A stretch of 64,000 nt of DNA from positions 2,914,001 to 2,978,000 of the forward strand of contig OZ245773.1 of assembly GCA_965227645.1 (NCBI GenBank). Reading direction: 5' to 3'. The notes under the pieces are model-generated. The model was not told where the DNA came from, ran no database searches, and was given only the letters and a program-made list of their open reading frames with translations. The translations under genes were made by a program, and so were the position numbers. This document shows positions 34,615 through 42,569 of the stretch, one piece after another (position 1 is the first letter of the stretch; each line of letters begins with the position of its first letter). Source of the DNA: Flavimaribacter sp024343425 (lineage in GTDB: Bacteria; Pseudomonadota; Alphaproteobacteria; Rhizobiales; Rhizobiaceae).

Positions 34615-35646
34615 ATGAAGGGGCTGCTGCTGCGGCAAGGCGGATTTGCCGAAAAGTCCGAATTTTCCGGCGCGCAGCTCGACCGGCCAGGCGAGTTTCT
34701 GGAGCTGGGAGAGTTTCCGAAGCCGAAGCTGGCGCCGGGACAGGTGCTGATCAAGATGCGTCGGGCGACAATCAATCCGTCGGACATAGCCTTCGTGCAG
34801 GGCGTTTACGGGCAGCCGCGCGTCGAGGGAAAGCCGGCGGGTTTTGAAGGCGTGGGCGTCGTCGTCGACGCCGGTCCCGGTTTGTACGGCAGCTTCCTCA
34901 AAGGCCGAAGAGTGGGTTTCTACGTGACCCCTGACGGATCCGGAACCTGGGCCGAATATGCGGTGACCCAGGCGATGCTGGCCTTGCCGTTGAAAAAAGG
35001 CGTGGCGGACCGCGACGCCGCCGGGCTGGTCGTCAATCCGGTGACGGCGGTGGCCATGCTGGATCTGGTGAAACCCGGAGAGGCTTTCGTCTTCTCCGCC
35101 GCCGCCAGCCAGCTGGGCAAGCTGATGGCAGGACTGGCGAAGGACCAGGGCAAGCGCATGATCGCGCTGGTGCGCCGCAAGGCGCCCGTAGCCATGCTGA
35201 AAGATCTGGGCGCCGCCTACGCGCTGAACGAAACGGACGCGGATTACGAAGCGGATCTGGCTAACGTTCTGGAGAAAGAAAAGCCGGTCGTCTTCCTCGA
35301 CGCCGTCGCAGGCGGCAGGAGCGCGCAGACGCATAACATGATGGGCGACCGCGCGCGGTGGGTCATTTACGGCAGACTGGACGATTCGCCTGTGCAGATC
35401 CTCGACCCGGGCGCGATGATCTTCAAGCGCAAGGTAGTCGAAGGCTTCTGGACCACGGATTGGGCCGCCAAAACCAGCTTTATCCAAAAAATGCGGGTGT
35501 TCAACGAGGTGCAGAATCGTTTTCGCGACGGGCGCTGGAAAACCGACGTGTCGGTGGAACTGCCGCTGGAGCAGGCGATCGAGCGGCTGCCGCAGGCTTT
35601 GGCCCAGCCGGACGGGAAAGTGCAGATCGTCATGCAGGACGGCTGA
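34615..35646 (+). CDS. Zinc-independent medium-chain quinone oxidoreductase-like protein
   Basis: A 343-residue MDR-superfamily reductase starting MKGLLLRQGGFAEKSEF. It has NPSDIAFVQGVYG, GFEGVGVVVDAG and VVNPVTAVAMLDL, as in quinone reductases and enoyl reductases, but no cysteine at all, so the catalytic and structural zinc sites of alcohol dehydrogenases are absent. The nucleotide-binding segment reads FVFSAAASQLGKLMAGLAKD, a variant of the AASGGVG motif. NADPH-dependent reduction of quinones or unsaturated carbonyls is likely. It is convergent with the ArsR-SRPBCC gene and stands alone. The ATG at 34615 is preferred to an upstream TTG. Confidence 0.82.
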   Translation: MKGLLLRQGGFAEKSEFSGAQLDRPGEFLELGEFPKPKLAPGQVLIKMRRATINPSDIAFVQGVYGQPRVEGKPAGFEGVGVVVDAGPGLYGSFLKGRRVGFYVTPDGSGTWAEYAVTQAMLALPLKKGVADRDAAGLVVNPVTAVAMLDLVKPGEAFVFSAAASQLGKLMAGLAKDQGKRMIALVRRKAPVAMLKDLGAAYALNETDADYEADLANVLEKEKPVVFLDAVAGGRSAQTHNMMGDRARWVIYGRLDDSPVQILDPGAMIFKRKVVEGFWTTDWAAKTSFIQKMRVFNEVQNRFRDGRWKTDVSVELPLEQAIERLPQALAQPDGKVQIVMQDG

Positions 35647-35718
35647 GGGCGCGGTTTGAGGTCACAAAGGAGCGGCGATCCGGACAATCAGGTGTCGATA
35701 CCAGCGCCCCCTGCCGCG

Positions 35719-36525
35719 TCAGCCCAACAGCTTTGCAAGCTTGCTGAACGCCTGGTTCCAACCGCCTTCTGCGGCCGATCCGCCCGGAACGCCGACATGG
35801 ACCATCGTCATCCTGGTTTTGCCGTCGGTCTCTGACAACTCGACGATCACTTCGGTCACGTCCGGATGACCTTCCGGCATGCCCATGGCCTCGGGCGGGA
35901 TCAGCGTGCCATCCTCTTCACACATGCTTTCGGTGTAAACGAGACGAAAAGGGGCGTTGATCTCCTTGTAGACGCCGATGAACCACATCGACATGGTCCG
36001 CTCTGGCAAGGCCATTTCCATGCAGATTTTGCGTGTCCCGCCGACCCTGAGATCCATGTCGGCGACCGGGATCGACATGCCGTTTGGCCCGTACCATTTT
36101 TTGAAGAGCTCAGGGTCCGTCCACATCCGCCAGACATCGTCTATCGGCGCGTCGAAGACCCTTTCTATTCTGACGTGGGATTGTTCGCTACTCATAATTC
36201 CACCCTTCATGGTCTTGAGAATTTCCTCCATCGCGTCAAACCGCGCCTCCCATATGGGGCGATATTGTTCGGTCCAGTCGGCGATGACGCGCAATGGATC
36301 GACGTTGAGCGCGCATGGCCGGAACTGGGCCTCACGCCCACGGGTGATCAATCCGGCGTTTTCGAGCACACGGAGATGTTTGGACACGGCCGGCAAACTC
36401 ATTTCCAGCGGACCGGCCAACGTGTTCACGGTCGCCTCCCCTTGCGCCAGCCGCGAAAGGATGGCGCGACGAGCCGGATGCGCCAAGGCGGCGAAAGCGG
36501 CGTCAAGCTGTGCGTCCTGGTTCAT
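35719..36525 (-). CDS. Fusion of an ArsR-type repressor and an SRPBCC/AHSA1 domain
   Basis: A 268-residue protein joining two modules that are usually adjacent genes. Residues about 1-105 form an ArsR winged helix (AHPARRAILSRLAQGEATV, MSLPAVSKHLRVLENAGLI) without the metal-binding cysteines of true arsenic sensors. Residues about 112-268 form an SRPBCC/AHSA1 ligand-binding fold (VRIERVFDAPIDDVWRMWTD, ending GWNQAFSKLAKLLG). A methionine at the junction (MSSEQSHVRIERV) looks like the former start of the second gene, so the fusion may have arisen by loss of a stop. A dyad operator stands ten bases upstream. A single ligand-sensing repressor is the likely outcome; the ligand is unknown. Confidence 0.88.
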   Translation of the reverse strand: MNQDAQLDAAFAALAHPARRAILSRLAQGEATVNTLAGPLEMSLPAVSKHLRVLENAGLITRGREAQFRPCALNVDPLRVIADWTEQYRPIWEARFDAMEEILKTMKGGIMSSEQSHVRIERVFDAPIDDVWRMWTDPELFKKWYGPNGMSIPVADMDLRVGGTRKICMEMALPERTMSMWFIGVYKEINAPFRLVYTESMCEEDGTLIPPEAMGMPEGHPDVTEVIVELSETDGKTRMTMVHVGVPGGSAAEGGWNQAFSKLAKLLG

Positions 36526-36535
36526 GCAATTAGTA

Positions 36536-36569
36536 TTAAACCACTTGGTTATTTAATCAAATGGTTTAA
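36536..36569. promoter_or_regulatory. Operator-like dyad of the ArsR-SRPBCC gene
   Basis: TTAAACCACTTG (36536-36547) and CAAATGGTTTAA (36558-36569) are inverted repeats matching at 11 of 12 bases with a ten-base spacer. Each arm lies within its own smaller dyad, AACCACTTGGTT and AATCAAATGGTT. The element starts ten bases upstream of the ATG of the minus-strand gene, where binding would block transcription or translation start. Autoregulation is inferred. Confidence 0.65.
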
Positions 36570-36898
36570 TAAAACGTATCGAAGTGGATGATGCCCAGCT
36601 TGATCCCCGCCCTGGTGATAAATAAACTGGCGCTGAAAGCGTGATGAATAAACGGCCTATGCGTCGTTGATGCGGAGCCGCCATCCCCAGCGGCTACAAC
36701 CGTCAATACCAGCGTCCAAGATACCTGGCTGAGCGGCCCTTCGCGAAAGCATCGACCACGGCGCCGGCGATTTTTCCGCCGACGCAGTGTCCGCCCTGGT
36801 TCGCCCGCTTCGCGCCGGCAGAGCCGGCGCCGGAATGGCGGGAGATGCAGAACCGGTTGTTTTTCCAACCAGCTCCCACTTGCTTGCGCGCGGTCTTC
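36570..36898. other. Gene-less stretch of 329 bases
   Basis: Lies between the ArsR-SRPBCC gene and the end of the TRAP operon. Open frames here are short, arginine-rich and without recognisable domains, so I call none. A hairpin is present at 36812-36830; otherwise nothing is recognised. Confidence 0.5.
36812..36830 (-). terminator. Possible terminator of the GMC/TRAP operon
   Basis: GCGCCGGC (36812-36819) and GCCGGCGC (36823-36830) form a perfect eight-base stem with a three-base loop, 69 bases beyond the last gene of the minus-strand operon. No T-tract is present. Confidence 0.4.
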
Positions 36899-38026
36899 CT
36901 AGTTAACGCCATAGGCAGCAGGGTCGAGCTTGTCATAGATCTCCGTGCGGGCCAGGGCCGCCAGCGCGTCTACGTCAGTCCGGTCCACGCCTTCAAGAAG
37001 CGCGTCCCAGCGATCCACCACGGTCTTGAACTCAGCCAGGATTTCCTCCGGGTTCTCCACCCCGCGCTCCTTCGCAGCAGCGATCAGGGCCGCTTCGTCG
37101 GAAGCCACGAACTCGTCCAGCGCTGCTTTCAGCGCGTCGTCCGGTTCATAGATCGCCATTCCCTCGGCCTTGGCGCTTTCGATGGCCTTGTCCACGTCGG
37201 CGCTGAACTCGACGCGGCCTTTCGCCAGGAAGTACGCCATCTGGTCGAACAGGATGGAGCGCAGCTCGGGCGTCAGCCCCTCCCAGAACGACTTGTTGTA
37301 TCCCCAGAGGAAGCCAGCATAGTAATTGCCGATCGCCAGGGTGTTCATCGAGTTGATCACGTCGCTGAGGCTGAAGCTGTCGATGGAGTCGCCTGGCGTC
37401 ACAGCGCAGTCCAGCGAACCGGTGTCCAGGCCGGTGTACATTTCGCTGGAGGGGATGGATACGGGCACGGCCCCGACGTGCTCCGCAAAACGCGACCAGG
37501 CGCCGCCGGCCATGCGCATCCGCTTGCCCTGCACGTCGGCGAGCGTTTCGACGGGCTTGTTGCAGATCATGTAGTATTCCGAGGTGGAATAACCGCCGCC
37601 GAACACGACGCCGTTCTTCTTCCATTCGTCAAGGGCGGCCGGGTTGGTCATGCTGAACTCGGTGGACGCCATTGCCATGACGAACGGGTCCGTATTGTAG
37701 AAGGCCATGTTGCCGATCAGGTTTTCGACCGGCAGCTCCGCAGGCGTGTATGTGCCGGCGTGATAGGTGACCTGTGCGACGCCGTCTCTGACGCCCTGCA
37801 AGGAGGCGTTGGCGGGTATCAGCGAGCCACCTGAAAAGACGCGGAAATCAATCTCCCCATTGGTTGCTTCCTTCACTTTTTCGGCGAATTCGACATAGGG
37901 TCCGCGCACCAGCGAGTGGCGCTCGGCGAAAAAGTGGTTGGCGTTGTACTCGTCGGCCAGGGACGGATACGCGACCGAGGCGATCGTCAGTGCAGTGGCT
38001 CCTGCCAATAACCTATTGATGTGCAT
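36899..38026 (-). CDS. TRAP transporter substrate-binding protein, DctP family
   Basis: Periplasmic receptor of 375 residues, last gene of the six-gene operon. It has a signal peptide (MHINRLLAGATALTIASVAY, cleaved near SLADEY), the arginine-bearing segment GKRMRMAGGAW, SSEMYTGLDTGSLDC and a long helical tail. The ATG at 38026 is preferred to the one at 38044 because AAGGGGAA lies just before it. It is more distant from the mannonate-locus DctP than usual paralogues, so a different ligand is expected. Together with the catabolic genes the ligand may be a small hydroxylated amino compound or carboxylate; this is inference. Confidence 0.9.
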   Translation of the reverse strand: MHINRLLAGATALTIASVAYPSLADEYNANHFFAERHSLVRGPYVEFAEKVKEATNGEIDFRVFSGGSLIPANASLQGVRDGVAQVTYHAGTYTPAELPVENLIGNMAFYNTDPFVMAMASTEFSMTNPAALDEWKKNGVVFGGGYSTSEYYMICNKPVETLADVQGKRMRMAGGAWSRFAEHVGAVPVSIPSSEMYTGLDTGSLDCAVTPGDSIDSFSLSDVINSMNTLAIGNYYAGFLWGYNKSFWEGLTPELRSILFDQMAYFLAKGRVEFSADVDKAIESAKAEGMAIYEPDDALKAALDEFVASDEAALIAAAKERGVENPEEILAEFKTVVDRWDALLEGVDRTDVDALAALARTEIYDKLDPAAYGVN

Positions 38027-38054
38027 TGCAAGTTCCCCTTTCATTGTGGGTTGG

Positions 38055-39365
38055 TTAGCCCGCCATCAACGACGGCAGGAAGAGACTGATTGCCGGAAAG
38101 GCGATCAGAAGAGCGAGGGTCACCAGGTCCATGACGATGAACCAGGTTGCGCCGGCGATGATGTCGCCGAGGCGAACGCGCCCGGAAAGCGCGCTGTGCA
38201 GGACGTAAAGGTTCAACCCCACTGGCGGAGTGACCAGTCCGATCTCGAGCAGCTTGACGGTTATGATCCCGAACCAGATGAGGTTTACGTCAGTGGCTTC
38301 GAGAACTGGGAGAATGACCGGCAGCGTCAGCAGCATCAGGCCGATGGAGTCGATGAACATGCCCAGCACGACGTAGAGCGCGGCGATCATCACGATGACG
38401 ACGATCTTGTTGTCGGATATCGCCAGCATCCCGTCCGACATGAATTGCGGCACCCCGGACAATCCCATGAACCGGGTGAACATGACCGCGCCGATCGTCA
38501 GGAAGAAAATCGAGGACGTCGCCACGACCGTTTGCCGAATTGCCTGCCATAAAGCGTCGAGCGTCGCCTGCCGGCGAATGAATGCGATCAGCAGCGCCAG
38601 GGCCGCGCCCACGGAACCGGCCTCGGTCGGCGTGAAGAAACCGCCGAAGATGCCGCCCAGCACGCCGATGACAAGCACCGGAAAGGGCCATACGGACAGG
38701 ATCAGCTCCGTCAGGTTCGAGTTATCCTCGACAATCTCCCGCCGCGGCGCCAGGTCCGGATTGCGGCTGCAGCGCACGGTAATCATCATCATGTAGATGG
38801 CGGCGGAAAGGACGCCTGGAATGAACCCGGCGATGAACAGCTGGCCGATCGACTGTTCTGTGAAAATTCCGTAGAGAACCATCAGGATGGACGGCGGAAT
38901 GAGCGATCCCAGCGTCCCCGATGCTGCGACCACACCCGTCGCCAGGGTGGGGTGATATCCCGCCTTCAGCATTTCCGGCACGGCGATGCGCGACATCGCG
39001 GCGGTCGTCGCAATGCTCGAACCGGACGCAGCCGCGAACATCCCGCAGGCGCCCACCGCCGCCGAGGCCAGCCCGCCGGGCACTCTTGCGAGAACAAGCC
39101 GCAGCAACTCGAACGCGCCCGCCGTCATGCCGGTGTTGGCGGCGACAAAACCCATGAACAGGAACATCGGAATGGCCGTCAGCGACCAGTCGCCGATCAG
39201 GTTGAAGGGAAGCGCGCTGACGATGCCGAACGCCGCCGTCAGGTTCAGCATGATCCAGATGCCGACGAATGAAACGGCCATCAGCGCAACGCCGATCGAC
39301 ATGCGGATCGCCAGCAGAGCGAACAGCACGCCGATACCAGTCAATCCTATCGCCAGATTGCTCAT
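38055..39365 (-). CDS. TRAP transporter large permease, DctM family
   Basis: Inner-membrane protein of 436 residues beginning MSNLAIGLTGIGVLFALLAI; the open frame upstream runs inside dctQ and adds nothing family-like. The family motifs SIATTAAMSRIAVPEMLKAGY, LGSLIPPSILMVLYG and LVTPPVGLNLYVL are present. Its start overlaps the end of dctQ by four bases, and the binding-protein gene starts 29 bases after its stop. It forms the transport core of the second TRAP system in the window. Confidence 0.93.
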   Translation of the reverse strand: MSNLAIGLTGIGVLFALLAIRMSIGVALMAVSFVGIWIMLNLTAAFGIVSALPFNLIGDWSLTAIPMFLFMGFVAANTGMTAGAFELLRLVLARVPGGLASAAVGACGMFAAASGSSIATTAAMSRIAVPEMLKAGYHPTLATGVVAASGTLGSLIPPSILMVLYGIFTEQSIGQLFIAGFIPGVLSAAIYMMMITVRCSRNPDLAPRREIVEDNSNLTELILSVWPFPVLVIGVLGGIFGGFFTPTEAGSVGAALALLIAFIRRQATLDALWQAIRQTVVATSSIFFLTIGAVMFTRFMGLSGVPQFMSDGMLAISDNKIVVIVMIAALYVVLGMFIDSIGLMLLTLPVILPVLEATDVNLIWFGIITVKLLEIGLVTPPVGLNLYVLHSALSGRVRLGDIIAGATWFIVMDLVTLALLIAFPAISLFLPSLMAG

Positions 39366-39871
39366 GCCGTGTACTCGTGGCTGGATCGGGTCACCGGCAT
39401 GCCGAGCGCCGCCATCACCATGCGCAGGCCCGATGCGATCGCCGCCAGGCCAAAGCCCAGCGGCAGCATGCACCTCGCCGGCCAGACGATGATTTCGCGA
39501 TTGCCCATTACGACTTCGCCAACACGAAACGCCCGGATCGCGTCCTGGCCCGTCCGCCAGGTCATGACGAGCAGTATCGCCATGGCGGCGGCGCAGACCA
39601 GCGTCAGGCAGATGCGCTGCAGCCAGGCGGGGAAATGATTGAAGGCGAGATCGACGACGACCTGCTCGTCATCCAGTTCGACCAGCGCCATCGGCAGCAT
39701 CACGATGGCGACCATGTAGTAGTAGGACGAGATCTCGATCGTCCCCTGTATCGGCGTGTTCCAGATAACCTTCAGGACGACGTCGAGCACGACGTTCGTC
39801 ATCATGAGGACAACGCCTACGCCGCCGAACAGCATCAGCGCCTGACAGATTTTCCGGAAAGCCTTTTCCAA
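39362..39871 (-). CDS. TRAP transporter small permease, DctQ family
   Basis: A 169-residue membrane protein with four predicted helices (about 12-33, 45-66, 88-108, 135-155) and the DctQ-type sequence IQGTIEISSYYYMVAIVMLP. It overlaps dctM by four bases (ATGA) and starts 24 bases after the aldolase gene, so it is translated from the same mRNA. No irregularities. Confidence 0.9.
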   Translation of the reverse strand: MEKAFRKICQALMLFGGVGVVLMMTNVVLDVVLKVIWNTPIQGTIEISSYYYMVAIVMLPMALVELDDEQVVVDLAFNHFPAWLQRICLTLVCAAAMAILLVMTWRTGQDAIRAFRVGEVVMGNREIIVWPARCMLPLGFGLAAIASGLRMVMAALGMPVTRSSHEYTA

Positions 39872-39895
39872 TGACCTACGCGCCTTTCATCGCGT

Positions 39896-41050
39896 TCACC
39901 AGCTGCAGCCACGCGCTTCGATCGGCCAGATGTCGACCAGCGTGTCGCCGCGCACGATGTGATAGAAATCATAAAGATTGACGGTCGGGTCGCAGTGCGG
40001 CGTGACGCAAGTCAGAACATCGCCCGCCGTCAGGTCTTTCTCCCCTGCAGGCAGATGCACCCAGCCGTGTTCGTCCCCGAGAAACTTGTACTCGGTCTCG
40101 CGGGAGGCGCCTGAGAAGACCTTCGGGCTCGGGCCGTCCATCGCAAAGGATTTGTAGCCTGCGTCGGTGGTCGCCTTGCCCTCGACGTTGGCGCTGATGA
40201 CCGTCGTCTGGACGAACAGCGAGGTCGCGAACGGCCCGGCCGTCTGGTCGGGTCTCGTCACCGCGTTGTATTCCACGTCCATGAAGATATAGGAGCCGAC
40301 CTGGTACTCGTTGAAGACGTCCGCCTCCAGGTCGATGTCGTAGGAGCCCGTGCCGCTTCCGGATGAAATCGGCAGTTCCCCGAAGGCCTCGAACATCGCA
40401 GCCTTCGTGTCGCCGATCCCCTTGAGGGAGCGTTTCGCCTCGAATGCGCGTTTTTCCGGATCTTCGATGTGCTGAACGTAGCCCGCATAGCACTGTATCC
40501 CGGAAAGCGTGACGCCGGTCTTGGACGTTATGTATTTGCCGAGATCAACTGCCGCCGCCGTGTCGCGCGCGCCGGTGCGATTGTTGCCAATGCCGATGTC
40601 GACGATCACCGGAATGTTGACCCCTGCTTCCGTCGCCGCAGCGGAAATCAGGTCCACGGCAAGCCTGCTGTCGACCGCGAAGATGAGTTCCTTCAATTCG
40701 GGAAGCAATCCGACCAGTCTCTGCACCTTGTAGGCGTCAACGACAGGCGAGGTCAGCAATACGCTCGGCACGCCAGCTTCGGCGAGCCTGATCGCCTCTC
40801 CCGGCTTGGCGCAGCACACGCCGAGAGCCCCAAGTTCGATCTGTTTCTTGGCTATGGTTGCGCACTTGTGCGTTTTCGCATGTGGCCGGAGGTTCTGCGG
40901 CCGCTTGGAGAAGATGTCGGCCATCGTCCGCATATTCTTCTCCATCACATCGAGATCGATGACGAGCGACGGCGTCGCGAGTTGCGCGCGCGATCCCTCA
41001 ATGCCGATCAATCGCTGGTTCGGGCCGAGATCTTCAGCGGTATTCCCCAT
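39896..41050 (-). CDS. PLP-dependent D-threonine aldolase / 3-hydroxyaspartate aldolase family enzyme
   Basis: Fold-type III PLP enzyme of 384 residues (alanine-racemase-like barrel plus C-terminal beta domain). The PLP lysine is Lys59 in RPHAKTHK, and the metal-site region near the end reads His352-Cys353-Asp354 in TPHCDPTVN. Relatives cleave D-threonine or 3-hydroxyaspartate to glycine or glyoxylate-derived products plus an aldehyde, or dehydrate D-serine. The His-x-Asp spacing, as I recall it, suits the aldolases better than D-serine dehydratase, which uses His-x-Cys. It lies between aldehyde dehydrogenase and TRAP genes, so cleavage of an imported beta-hydroxy amino acid with oxidation of the aldehyde is a coherent, unproven scheme. 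Confidence 0.85.
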   Translation of the reverse strand: MGNTAEDLGPNQRLIGIEGSRAQLATPSLVIDLDVMEKNMRTMADIFSKRPQNLRPHAKTHKCATIAKKQIELGALGVCCAKPGEAIRLAEAGVPSVLLTSPVVDAYKVQRLVGLLPELKELIFAVDSRLAVDLISAAATEAGVNIPVIVDIGIGNNRTGARDTAAAVDLGKYITSKTGVTLSGIQCYAGYVQHIEDPEKRAFEAKRSLKGIGDTKAAMFEAFGELPISSGSGTGSYDIDLEADVFNEYQVGSYIFMDVEYNAVTRPDQTAGPFATSLFVQTTVISANVEGKATTDAGYKSFAMDGPSPKVFSGASRETEYKFLGDEHGWVHLPAGEKDLTAGDVLTCVTPHCDPTVNLYDFYHIVRGDTLVDIWPIEARGCSW

Positions 41051-41090
41051 AAATTCGGTTCCTTCTCATGTTAATTGCAAGGCCCGGACG

Positions 41091-42569
41091 CTAGCGCGCA
41101 ATAGCCCGTTTCGTCATTTTCTTCTGCAGAAATTCCTCAAGTGCGCCCGGCCCGCCTTCGCGGCCGATCCCACTGGCTTTCACCCCTCCAAAGGGCGTAT
41201 CAGCGCCGGCAAGCGCAAGATTGTTGACGCCCACCATGCCGGTGTCGAGACCATCGGCGGTCCGCTCTGCCAAAGCCGGATCGTTGCACAGCACATAGCC
41301 GCCCAGCCCGTATTCGACGTCATTGGCCATGGCCACGACATCGTCACCGTCTCCAAACGCCACGATTGGAGCGATTGGCGCAAAGGGCTCTTCCTTCATG
41401 ATGCGACTGGTCGGCGCGACATTGGAAAGAACCGTGGGCTCGAAAAAGAATCCGGAGTTTCTGTCGCCGGGCCTCCGGCCGCCGCACTGCAGGATAGCGC
41501 CCTTATCGAGAGCGTCCCTGACCAGTTCTTCCGCCGCATCGAGCCGCGACCGGTTGACGAGCGGCCCCATTGTCGTCTCGCTGTGCGAGCCAGGACCGAG
41601 TTTCAGGGATTTCGCGAACGCGACGAGCTCGCCGGTGAATTCCTCCGCGATACGTTCGTGCACGAAAAAGCGGCTTGGCGAAACGCAGGCCTGCCCGGCG
41701 TTGCGAAACTTGACCGCGCCGGCCAGGGAGGCCGCCTCTTTCGGCGAGAAATCGGGATAGATGATCACCGGCGCGTGTCCGCCGAGCTCCAGCGTCATGC
41801 GTTTCAGCGACGCAGCCGCCATCGGGGCCAGCAATTTGCCGACCCGCGTCGAGCCGGTGAAAGACATCGCCTTGACCTGTGGCGCGGCAAGCCAGTGCCG
41901 GGAGACTTCAGACGGCTCGCCGAACACCATGTTGAGCGCGCCTGCCGGCAGCCCCGCGTCGTGCAGCGCCTGGACAATCAGCATTGCGACGCCGGGCGCT
42001 TCCTCGGACGGCTTGAGGACCACAGTGCATCCCGCAGCCAGCGCATAGGCGACCTTGGCGGCAATCTGGAGCGCGGGAAAATTCCACGGCGTGAAGGTTG
42101 CGACCACGCCGACCGGCAGATGTTCCACGGTGGTGATCGTTCCGGCCGGGCGCGCCGGCACGATCTGGCCCGTCAGGCGGGTCGCCTCTTCGGCCGCCCA
42201 GTCAAAGTGATCGGCGGCCATGCCGATTTCTCGGATTGCTTCCGCGACCGGCTTGCCCTGTTCGAGGCTGAAAACAGCCGCGTGGGCCGATGCGTTCTCG
42301 CGCAGAAGCCGAGCGGTTGTCTTCAGAAGCGCGGACCTGTCCCAAGCGTGACTCCGGCGCCACGTTTCGAATGCGCGTGACGCCGCCTGCACGGCCTTTT
42401 CAAGATCCGCCTCGCGAGCAAGAGGAATGCGGCCGATCACGTCTTCGCTGGCGGGGTCGACCACGTCGAGCGGCCGCGCATCATCCGGAAACTCCCATTT
42501 TCCGTCCAGATAAAAGCCGCACGCCGCATAGAGCTGCTGATTGGGCGTGGCGATTTCAATTCGGTTCAT
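41091..42569 (-). CDS. NAD(P)-dependent aldehyde dehydrogenase, succinate-semialdehyde dehydrogenase-like
   Basis: A 492-residue ALDH. It has Asn163 in TPWNFPALQIA, the general base Glu261 in LELGGHAPVI, catalytic Cys295 in NAGQACVSPSRF and the cofactor turn SFTGSTRVGK. It most resembles the GabD/succinate-semialdehyde class, but its neighbours (a GMC alcohol oxidase and a PLP aldolase) suggest oxidation of an aldehyde from one of those enzymes. Its start overlaps the GMC gene stop by four bases, so the pair is translationally coupled. Substrate cannot be assigned from sequence. Confidence 0.9.
   Translation of the reverse strand: MNRIEIATPNQQLYAACGFYLDGKWEFPDDARPLDVVDPASEDVIGRIPLAREADLEKAVQAASRAFETWRRSHAWDRSALLKTTARLLRENASAHAAVFSLEQGKPVAEAIREIGMAADHFDWAAEEATRLTGQIVPARPAGTITTVEHLPVGVVATFTPWNFPALQIAAKVAYALAAGCTVVLKPSEEAPGVAMLIVQALHDAGLPAGALNMVFGEPSEVSRHWLAAPQVKAMSFTGSTRVGKLLAPMAAASLKRMTLELGGHAPVIIYPDFSPKEAASLAGAVKFRNAGQACVSPSRFFVHERIAEEFTGELVAFAKSLKLGPGSHSETTMGPLVNRSRLDAAEELVRDALDKGAILQCGGRRPGDRNSGFFFEPTVLSNVAPTSRIMKEEPFAPIAPIVAFGDGDDVVAMANDVEYGLGGYVLCNDPALAERTADGLDTGMVGVNNLALAGADTPFGGVKASGIGREGGPGALEEFLQKKMTKRAIAR

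Noticed and set aside
36570..36898. Small minus-strand open frames (up to 100 codons) between the ArsR-SRPBCC gene and the TRAP operon
   Set aside because: Arg-rich composition, no ribosome sites, no family resemblance; likely non-coding.
39896..41050. D-serine dehydratase
   Set aside because: The C-terminal metal-site region has His-Cys-Asp rather than the His-x-Cys expected, and the neighbours supply an aldehyde-oxidising enzyme, which fits an aldolase better. Not fully excluded.
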